The translations under genes were made by a program, and so were the position numbers. From Hermatobates lingyangjiaoensis (lineage: Eukaryota > Arthropoda > Insecta > Hemiptera > Hermatobatidae), in the NCBI GenBank assembly GCA_026182355.1, contig JAPFBL010000009.1, forward strand, positions 248,001 to 312,000: a stretch of 64,000 nt of DNA, read 5' to 3'. Positions 56,400 to 64,000 of this stretch are shown piece after piece. The notes under the pieces are model-generated. The model ran no database searches, was not told the origin of the DNA, and was given only the letters and a program-made list of their open reading frames with translations. How positions within the stretch are numbered: position 1 is the stretch's first letter; the number at the start of each line of letters is the position of its first letter.

Positions 56400-57070
56400 G
56401 TGAATTTTAGATATGGCTAAAATACCAGTAAAAGTAAAATAAACTTGTTCAGAAAATATGGAAAACAAAATATTTTTAAAAATGTCATTTCCAGTTCTCA
56501 AACTGTATCATAATTACTTTTCAATACAGAAAAGAATATCTGTTTATATTTGTTGTTTACAAAACACACTCCGTCCGTTGCTAAGGGACAATAAAGTATC
56601 AATAAATACAACTGAGTGACTCAGCGAACTATGCAATTATTTATATAAACTATTCTCTGTCACATGTTGCATGTTTGAAATGTCAAAATTTCCTATTCAT
56701 TTATCAAAAATTTGTTATAAAAAAAGAACCGCATCATTTTTTTTTTATTGAGGAAAATTCTTTACTGCAACAATACTTGATAATTGTAAGTTAGAAAACC
56801 AAAATTACATGCAGAATAATAACTAACTTTATAAGAGGAAAGTACAATGGAAACTGGTATTCTTTACAAATCCACCGTAGAAATGGTTGGTGCATGCAGA
56901 GATAATTACGATTCCAGCAATTTTGTATTTCCACAGCGGTATTGGCTTACGAACTATTAATTTTTTATCTCTTAATATAACACCCATTCTTATTGTTTTT
57001 ACACCCCATGTGCTGTCCAAGAAACGAAGGTTTGACTCATTTCTGATGCGGCACCATATGTAACTGACGT
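56400..57070. other. AT-rich non-coding stretch
   Basis: No gene or repeat recognised. Confidence 0.5.
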
Positions 57071-57077
57071 CTACACA

Positions 57078-57265
57078 TAGGGCCAGTGTAGCTCGGTGGT
57101 TCGCATGCTTGCATCTAGACTAGAAGTAGATCTCGGGACAATCTAGATGAACGTGCTATGAGAGGGACGTACATCTTCTATGATCTACATGAGAGTCCAG
57201 TGTAGCACAGAGGCTTCCGATCTCGCCTCTTTGAGGTCATGAATCGCATGATGATCGACACAAAC
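57078..57265 (+). mobile_element. possible tandem tRNA-like SINE heads
   Basis: Two successive segments start GGGCCAGTGTAGCTCGGTGG and AGTCCAGTGTAGCACAGAGG, each with A-box-like TAGC(T/A)C. The body differs from the main SINE family. The B boxes are poor. Confidence 0.4.
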
Positions 57266-57299
57266 TGCACATATAATGAATTCGGTGAGAGTCTTCGAG

Positions 57300-58095
57300 C
57301 ACAATCATTCAGTGTTTAATTTTTAGGAAACATATATATATATATGTCAACGCGTACCGTATAAACTGGAATTTAATCGTGGTAAAACGTTAATTTAATT
57401 TAAACTATTATTTAGACATTATTAGTTTAATTTAATTTTCTATCTGAAATCAAAAATCTTGCTAATTGCAATCTGTGAGATGGGGTTTGGAAATTCTGAA
57501 CATAAATTATAGCCAAAACTGCTCCCCTTTGGTTCATTCCTCTTTGAAACTAACATTGACTGGTCGATCCTGGTTTAGTTCTTTCTCTTGTGTTCGATAT
57601 TTTTTTTATGCAGGATGTGAAAAGATCTCGAAATGGATGTTCAGCAAGCTCGTTCGATGTCAGATGCATGTTTAATATCTTACTTTAATTTATTTGTGTA
57701 AGTCAGAGCAAAATGTTTGACTCTCAATGTAGAATCATAAGGGAAATACAACTTTCCCTTGAGGAATCAGTATTAGAGGTTTAGCTTACTAGCAGAAACT
57801 CAATTCAGCAAAAAAAAAAAACCGACTTCGATTTATACGATTTCTATCTACAGTAATTAACGTTCATTTTTTTTACCTGACACGTGATGTATCGCAATGT
57901 CAATGCATTTTCACAGAAAATGTAAAATCTGGTTCTGCCAAAATACAAAGATACCACTCTATCATTTGATTATTTTTTTGAATCTTCATAATATTTTATT
58001 AAAATTAACTTTATAAGACCATAATTGCATATTGAGTTTATTAAAAGAGTTCTAAATTTAATTATCTAAATCAAATTAATTATAAAATCAAAAGG
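57300..58095. other. AT-rich non-coding stretch
   Basis: A short AT tract at 57330-57345; otherwise no feature is supported. Confidence 0.5.
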
Positions 58096-58099
58096 AAAT

Positions 58100-58290
58100 A
58101 CTAATAAAGCTGGAAGAAAGCGCTGCCTAATTAGGATCCTTATGGAAAGTGCGTCATTGATTTAGTTTCGAGGAAAATGGAAACATTTGAGTAAAATTTG
58201 CATGAAGGTCGCTTAAGAGGTGAACTCTGCGCTAAAAATAAGTTAGGACAGGATTAAATGAAGACTGCTCTCCTACGGAACAGTATTCAT
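58100..58290. promoter_or_regulatory. complex unique block, possible conserved non-coding element
   Basis: Higher-complexity sequence in an AT desert, without a frame: GAAGAAAGCGCTGCCTAATTA, GGAAAGTGCGTCATTGATTT-like and GCTTAAGAGGTGAACTCTGC words. Enhancer-like texture only; no proof. Confidence 0.25.
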
Positions 58291-58299
58291 TAGTGTTCT

Positions 58300-59860
58300 C
58301 TAGTATACATCACCACATCTTTCAATTCCCCCCACCCTCACAATTTTAATAATAATTTTTTCTTAGCCTATGATCATTAATTCTACAAAGTCCTTTTTAA
58401 TGCGTTCACACATCATGTACCCAAACAGTTAACAAAATGTTGAATGGTTAGCTAAAACCTTATCTCTAAATTCGGTTAATTACTGAAGAAGGTTCATTGA
58501 GATATCTAGAGATATCTCTACAAAAAAATTATGAAAATAAAAGATTTGTTTTTAAGCAACAAATTTTGAATTGATAAGCTGTAAAAGAGAAACAAGTGTT
58601 GAAGTCTGAATAAGAGATTAATTCAAAGGTTTTGTAAGAAATCAAGCAATCGAAAGCCAACAGGGATTTAACTCAACTTTAAGTTAACTAAACTTAACAA
58701 TATTATTGTTAAACATTAACACAAGCAGAAACTCAAACCTGCCTCAACGTTGATTTGAACAAAGAAATTACATCAACTTTTTAAAATAATCTACGACAAA
58801 ATGAATTGTCGTGGTATTGAAAGTGATTTTCGTGTTTTATATCAGCGAGACACTAGAAAATAAAACGGCCTCAAAGTAAGCGGAATAGTTATTCTTTAAT
58901 ATTTTACGTCCAGATAAGGTTTATTTAGGATGCCTTATCTTTCATTTTTATTAGTTTTACAGTGTAGTGATAGAAATATATTTTTCTTTTTCAAATAAAT
59001 ATTTAAAAATTTCTCAATTTTAATTATTTTATATTCAACATTTCCTTCTAACGTCATTTATTGATTTTCTGTTAAAAAGTCAACGTCCTTGCAATAGACC
59101 AACTGGGAAACATTGATATAAATAAATAAGCAACTCACTAACATGACTATCATACTGTAACCATGTTAAATAACTTGGTAAAGACATGGTTACTGTTTAA
59201 AGATATTAAAAAACAATCCAAAATATTTATTAAATAAGGGGAATAATCACTTACACCACATTAGCTGTAAAATAATGACCGCACTTAGAGGGTTTACACT
59301 TTTTAAAAGGGCGATAGGGTTGCTCATTTATGAGTCGAAACCTATTTTTAACAAGCGAGTCACATTACCAAAGGTACTAACCAGCAGGGGTTTTAAAAGA
59401 GGATATAATCCATACAAGTACAACCAACCCCAATGTTACTTAACTTCGATACTATAATGGCTAAATTCGTTAATCTCTAGTTAAGACCGTAGACTTTTAC
59501 TAGTATATTGCTAAAACAATTGTTACACTTTAGACTGTTTAATTTGGGTATTTGAAAATATAAAATTAATCTAGGGTATCTAAAAGCCTATCTATTGTTA
59601 AACTTTTTTGTACGTAAATTTTATATTGTTGTTATAAATTTCCATTAATATGAAAATCTAATCAATGGTTTTCATTTTTAAATACTTCTCTAAAATTTGT
59701 GACTATAGAACATTTCTCCTCTTTACAAAGGTTTTATGATCTTCCAAAAAAGTTGAAATCTTAGAAATCTTCCGTATTAAAACAACAAAAACTGTTGTTC
59801 AAGCTTACGAAATGGATTTCATATGTTGAATAAAAGATCAATTCAAACTATACAAACACA
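58300..59860. other. AT-rich non-coding stretch
   Basis: The frame at 59275-59457 has no recognisable features. A weak resemblance of 59300-59580 to mitochondrial small rRNA was considered and not accepted. Confidence 0.4.
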
Positions 59861-59870
59861 CAAGTACTCA

Positions 59871-59910
<40 letters not shown>

Positions 59911-59944
59911 CACACACATACATACACACAGACACACACACACA
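59871..59944. repeat. (AC)n microsatellite
   Basis: CA repeat with TC interruptions, running into AT and a family B ribozyme. Confidence 0.95.
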
Positions 59945-59984
59945 TATATATATGAGTCGTTGTCTGGCTGCGGAGCGACTCGTA

Positions 59985-60025
59985 TCTATCCTCCTGATGA
60001 CGAGGCCATCGAAATATAGTAGTTA
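59985..60025 (+). ncRNA. hammerhead motif, family B
   Basis: CUAUCCUC, core CUGAUGA, extra C, GAGGCCAUC, GAA, AUAU, residue A, GUAG. Core intact with weak stem II; closely related to 9931. (AT)n at 60067-60096 follows. Confidence 0.65.
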
Positions 60026-60064
60026 GTTTCTGTTTCTTTTCTGTGTGTTCTTTATGTTAATGTA

Positions 60065-60095
<31 letters not shown>

Positions 60096-60160
60096 TCACA
60101 TAATTATGGGAACAGAACTTGAAGGACCAGCAACCTTTGGTAGAGCTTTCTCCCTACCAT

Positions 60161-60190
60161 TAATTCGACCTCGTCGTCATAGGAAGAAGA
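60161..60190 (-). ncRNA. hammerhead relic, family B
   Basis: Read minus: CUUC, CUAUGACGACGAGGUC, GAA, UUAAUGG. Core partly lost. It forms a divergent pair with 60212. Confidence 0.45.
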
Positions 60191-60211
60191 AGACGACTGT
60201 CTACCTAGGTA

Positions 60212-60243
60212 CTGATGACGACGTGATCGAAATATTGAAGTGA
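60212..60243 (+). ncRNA. hammerhead motif, family B
   Basis: Core CUGAUGA, extra C, stem II GAC/AUC-type with GUG loop (one mismatch), GAA, AUAU, residue U, GAAGUGA. The 5' stem I strand is weak. Confidence 0.6.
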
Positions 60244-60348
60244 ATATTTTGCTGTTTCTCTATATTCTTTTCTCTTAATAGTTTGATGAATAGCCTCAAC
60301 GGACTGTTTGTTGTTTAATAAACATATATATGAATCCAGTTGGGATTT

Positions 60349-60391
60349 GACTCTGACAAAGACTACTTGTTACAGTTGAAAGATCTTAGTC
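60349..60391 (+). ncRNA. hammerhead motif, family A, core changes
   Basis: GACU, CUGACAA, A, GACUA/CAGUU, GAA, AGAUCU, U, AGUC. The right end (TTAACGTGTTTTTTTGTGAA) is an altered full-length end running into (AT)n. Confidence 0.6.
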
Positions 60392-60455
60392 TTTTTTCTC
60401 ATTTCTTATTGTGGTTTGGACATTGATTATTATTTAACGTGTTTTTTTGTGAATT

Positions 60456-60456
<1 letters not shown>

Positions 60457-60515
<59 letters not shown>
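60457..60515. repeat. (AT)n microsatellite
   Basis: The longest pure AT run in this part of the window, directly after a family A unit. Confidence 0.95.
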
Positions 60516-60517
<2 letters not shown>

Positions 60518-60737
60518 GAAAGCTTCAAGAAACACGAATGAAAAACATATACTAGGTGTCACATTAAACAGATTTTCTCCAGTCATTTGTTCTTGAAATA
60601 TTTTATTCTAAATATTTGGCTATTATTGTATCTATATCGTTTACCGCTTATTAGTTCTAAAGATTTAGACGTAAACAGCATCTAAAAGGTTATCCAAGGA
60701 TGTTTCTTAAAGACCTAATTTATGATATCACTTTGAT

Positions 60738-60890
60738 TAATTAGTAGCGTCGGTGAAGGTAAGCGGCCCGTTAAATTGATTGATATGTGCTAAAAACGCG
60801 ATCGTTTTCTCTGTGACGTCTTCTGTGCAAAATTGACTTTCGCCATTCGTTACATTTTGACATTCACCCGTCCATGATGCACTTATTATT
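60738..60890. promoter_or_regulatory. complex unique block, possible conserved non-coding element
   Basis: CpG-containing, non-coding and complex: AAGCGGCCCGTTAAATTGAT, ACGCGATCG, CRE-like TGACGTC near 60815, and CCATTCGTTACATTTTGACA. May be regulatory; inferred from texture only. Confidence 0.3.
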
Positions 60891-61115
60891 ACCAAACTTT
60901 TTATTCTAAAAAGGTTTCATTTTCTAACACTTAATTGTATTACTAGAACCAAGAACTCAAAATCAATTAATTGGAATTTAAAAATTATCAATTTCTAAAT
61001 TCATTTGTATAACCATAAATACATGTTCTTCCAATGTTAGCGTGAATTATATTTGTTTTTATTTGAAGGTGAAATCTAAGAAATTCTGATCACTTGAAAT
61101 TAGCGCAGACCCTCA
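60860..61115 (+). repeat. diverged duplicate block, copy 1
   Basis: Shares ordered words with 63655-63835: ACATTTTGACATTCACC, TCTAAATTCATTTGTATAAC, CATAAAT, TTTTATTTGA and CACTTGAAATTAGCGCAGA-like. About 200 bp with gaps. Confidence 0.45.
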
Positions 61116-61237
61116 ACAAAAAAAAAAAAACCAAACCCGTCTACCATTGTTTTAAAAAAAAATCAGCTAGAATAATTAGTCTAATTTCCAAAAGAAATTT
61201 TAATATAGAGGTGTCTGTATATTTTGCAATACAATAT

Positions 61238-61530
61238 CCTAGAGGCCAGGATAGTACAGTGGCTTACGTGCTCGCCTCTGGACTTGTAGATCCGGGGTTC
61301 GATACTCATTCTGACCCTCATTATATTCATAAGGGAGGGGGAAAAATCTAAGCACGTTGTCCCACGTAGAGGATGTTAAACTGTCGGTCCTTAGCCTGTA
61401 TAATGCCAGGTACTAGTTAAAGATCCCTAGTCTGAACACACTTGAGTTGTGTGAGATTTAGGACTTTGAGTACAGAATATTCATTATTTGGTGTCACAAA
61501 GGGCCAATCTTTGGCCTATAGTGTTTCATC
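61238..61530 (+). mobile_element. tRNA-derived SINE copy
   Basis: Head AGGCCAGGATAGTACAGTGG, B-box GGGGTTCGATACTC (near consensus), body GATGTTAAACTGTCGGTCC and tail CACAAAGGGCCAATC, TTTGGCCTATAG. Confidence 0.8.
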
Positions 61531-61539
61531 ATTAATAGA

Positions 61540-62150
61540 AGGGCGCTATAAATTCCACAATAACACCTAATCTATTGTTTATTTTCTTTTGTAATTCGAT
61601 ATACCAAGTAAACTTAACTAATACAAGTATACACTAATGATAATATATGTTAAAAGTAAAATGTGTTACAATTTTTTTAATATATATAAATAATAAGGCT
61701 ATTGTCATTATTTTCTGTTCAGCAGCTGGGAATCAGGCCCGTCAGGGGCTAATATTCAAATAATAAGAAATAGTAATGTTAATTATAATGGGAAACTTAA
61801 TTTAAATTATACTTCACATTCAAGGTGATTCTTGATCAACAAGTTGTAAGTTAATGTTGGTAAACATGATTTTTCCACAATGTGTGGTTTATTAAATGCT
61901 CATTTGTTGATTGCTGTTAAACGCCATAAGCCTGTCTCGAGTTAGTAACTTCTTTTCAAGAGTGCACTATGGTATGTTTTACTTTCATCGTCCTTACTAG
62001 TCCGCCTTCAGTCAAAAAAACCTCTTACTTGAACTCTCTGTGAGAGCTTGATTAGCAGTCTTATGTCATCATACTGAGGGTAAAACGATAATTCAAGCCT
62101 CTAAACAGAACAAGTTTTTTATGAGTCGTCTGTCCTCCACTGCTCTTAAT
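61540..62150. other. AT-rich non-coding stretch
   Basis: No gene or classified repeat is visible between the SINE and the family G ribozyme. Confidence 0.45.
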
Positions 62151-62232
62151 GGTATGTCATGCATTTGCATTATTTCATTTCATTGCATATAATTTTGGGT
62201 TATTTTTGTGACTTTTAATTTTTATTGTGACA

Positions 62233-62277
62233 TTTACCTGATGATGTACACAAAGTGTTCGAAACGAGTCGTTTAAA
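62233..62277 (+). ncRNA. hammerhead ribozyme motif, family G, intact core
   Basis: Core CUGAUGA, extra U, stem II GUACAC/GUGUUC (one mismatch) with AAA loop, GAA, then a helix III of 3 bp (ACG/CGU with AGU loop), unlike the one-pair helix III of other families, residue U, and an A/U stem I. The flank TGGAGACTTGAATTATC and CCCCCATTATGAGT recur at the relic at 22494. Confidence 0.7.
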
Positions 62278-62379
62278 TAAAAAAACTTCTTTTCTTTGGA
62301 GACTTGAATTATCGTCTTCCCCCATTATGAGTAAATATCACAGAATTACGGATTGTACAACTAATGAAACTAATTTCAA

Positions 62380-63170
62380 CTTCTGTATACAGTTCCATAC
62401 CTAATATTTGTCTCTTTGATCTTAACAATATATTTATTGAATGAAATAATGCATATAAAAAATACAATAATTTATTGTATTGTAAAGCGTAAAAAATACG
62501 TTTTATGTCTATTCTAAGGCCAGAATACCAGAAACAGAAATTAAATAAATAAATAAATTTTAGTGAGTAGACAACGTTACAGGGAAAGGTAACAAAAAAA
62601 TTTTAATAATAACTTTTATTGGCACTATCAGAATTTTTTTTGCAATTTCTTTAAAAAATTGAAGGGATATTTTGTTTGTTGTATTGTTGTACTGGAAATA
62701 ATATCATATTTACATGTGTTGACGGTAAGCATGCTGTTTTTTATATGAAATGATGACTTGAAGAGAGAAGCTTCACACGATATGATCAAACTGAAATTAA
62801 AGAGCTCCCCCTAATGTTAGAGACCTCTTGCTGTGTTCTCGGCCATTCAGTGAAGATGTCTTCAAGTAACCTGAACGCTGCTTCAATGCCCCTTCTCCCC
62901 ATTTAACCGTTAGATGCAAACTGGTTTTTAGACCTGCTGATATTGAAGTAATGTTCTCCAAGCCAGACCATTCTGCTGTGGAATAAACATCATCAGTCCA
63001 TCAGTCAGTACAATATAAGTACTTCCAATGAGAGAATTGAAATGAATTGTTTGTTATCAAAGACCTCCTATGATTATAAAGATAAACCACGGTAAGCATA
63101 TAAAATCTTAAACTGTAAGAACCGGCTACTTTGAAATGTATATTTCATTTACGTATTGTTTGTGCTTGTT
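62380..63170. other. non-coding stretch
   Basis: No gene is supported. Bases 62750-62990 are less AT-rich but have stops in all frames. Confidence 0.4.
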
Positions 63171-63173
63171 TCA

Positions 63174-63364
63174 TAATGACCCACGTAAATGTCATGACGA
63201 CACATAATGACAACACAAATGATAAAACATAATGACACACACAAATGTTATGATAACACATAATAACAAACAAAAATATAATTATGGCACATAATGACAA
63301 CACAAATATCATGATAGCACATAATGACATACAAATGCCATGATGACACATAATGACACACACG
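63174..63364. repeat. minisatellite, about 30-bp unit
   Basis: Some six imperfect copies of a unit like CATAATGACACACAAATG plus TCATGATGACA. The frames reading through it on either strand are repeat artefacts. Confidence 0.85.
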
Positions 63365-63654
63365 AATTGTTGCTGGATTAATCAGAAGTCGTATCATCAC
63401 ACCATTTTTATAACAATGCCTTTTTTGACATTACTCTCGATGGCTTGCATTTGCAAATTGCATATTGGCATACTCTATATGGAGGGTTTTTCATTCATAT
63501 ATTTTATAAAGTATACGACTTTACAGAAACACAAGGTCGAATTCAAATTGTATTCTCTGAAGCTTTTATTACAAAACGTTTTACGGTATAATGTGAATTA
63601 AGCCCTCGAAATATTAAAAAAAAAATGTACAAGTTTAAAATTGGAGTTTGTCAC

Positions 63655-63835
63655 TTGTTAACATTTTGACACTCACCTCTAAGCGATGCTAAGTAACTGC
63701 CAAAAATTATTCTTTTCTAAATTAACCCGTATAACCATAAATTTATAGATAATATTTTATGCATGAATTCTATTCAGTTTTATTTGATAACTTTGACCCA
63801 GCAAATTTTGACTCACTTGAAATTAATGTAGATAC
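63655..63835 (+). repeat. diverged duplicate block, copy 2
   Basis: Partner of 60860-61115, lying 2.8 kb downstream in the same orientation. Confidence 0.45.
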
Positions 63836-64000
63836 TATACAATATAGAAGTAACATAATACGTGTTTTACTATTTTAAAGATAAAAACGATAAATTAATT
63901 TTTTTTATCAATTTGCCATTTCTAAACGGAATGCTAATAAGAAATGAGGTTTAACACAATTGTATGGAATTAAATATAGAAAACTGAAATTTTTCTTATA

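Noticed and set aside
59275..59640. Possible mitochondrial small-rRNA insertion (words GGGCGAT and GGGTATCTAA in the right order)
   Set aside because: Only two short words match, the spacing is short and the connecting conserved blocks are absent.
63174..63364. CRISPR-like array
   Set aside because: Units are contiguous and imperfect with no unique spacers, and the genome is an animal one; it is a minisatellite.

Overview
This is a non-coding-dominated window of an AT-rich animal nuclear genome. There are no operons and no long reading frames. It holds long (AT)n and (AC)n microsatellites, a tRNA-derived SINE family, DNA-transposon remnants, LINE and Helitron relics, a Penelope-like retroelement fragment, and one exon-like open frame with animal-type splice and poly(A) signals. 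I think an arthropod is likely and a chelicerate possible, but nothing in the sequence names the species.

The dominant and most interesting content is a dense population of hammerhead ribozyme (HHR) motifs, about sixty by eye, on both strands between roughly 8.5 kb and 62.3 kb. They fall into at least nine sequence families (A to I here) that share a secondary structure rather than a sequence. Each has a CUGANGA core, one extra nucleotide, a stem II that normally opens with G-C, then GAA, a very short helix III whose loop is self-complementary (AGAUCU, AUAU, ACGU, AAUU, AGCU, AGGCCU or ACCGGU), a non-G cleavage residue, and a closing stem I. Hammerheads of this minimal kind are known from Penelope-like elements (PLEs). 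A PLE GIY-YIG endonuclease reading frame sits at 10025-10440, beside one of them. Many copies occur as divergent pairs (minus copy, then plus copy) forming foldback elements next to (AT)n. Two foldback units are flanked by direct repeats of 19 and 12 bp, so the palindrome itself appears to be the inserted unit. Family A units typically have one complete end and one arm cut near the same GATCA site, which suggests fold-back during reverse transcription.

Layout: 1-4.9 kb is AT-rich, with a hAT-type MITE (2885-3182) and a Helitron 5' end (4690-4870, minus). 4963-5577 is a probable terminal coding exon of an unrecognised gene. 7265-7712 is a decayed LINE reverse transcriptase (minus). 8.5-10.8 kb carries HHR foldbacks and the PLE fragment. 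11-18.3 kb is nearly empty. 18.3-23.2 kb has HHRs and SINEs. 23.5-29 kb is mostly unique, with one conserved-looking block. 29-31.5 kb has an HHR cluster. 32.5-38.2 kb has SINEs. 38.3-42.4 kb has HHR foldbacks and an internally deleted Helitron (41041-42210) with helicase relics. 45-48.3 kb and 50.7-55.2 kb are HHR-rich, with a GC-rich TATA promoter-like island at 52980-53180 and a 259-bp TIR MITE. 55489-56371 is a deleted Tigger/pogo element. 57-64 kb has HHRs, a SINE, a minisatellite and two further complex blocks that may be regulatory.

These parts do not form a gene pathway. The picture is a retroelement graveyard in which PLE-derived self-cleaving RNA units have spread and been nested, one broken by a SINE and one inserted in another's flank. 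All copy calls, folds and family assignments were made by eye.
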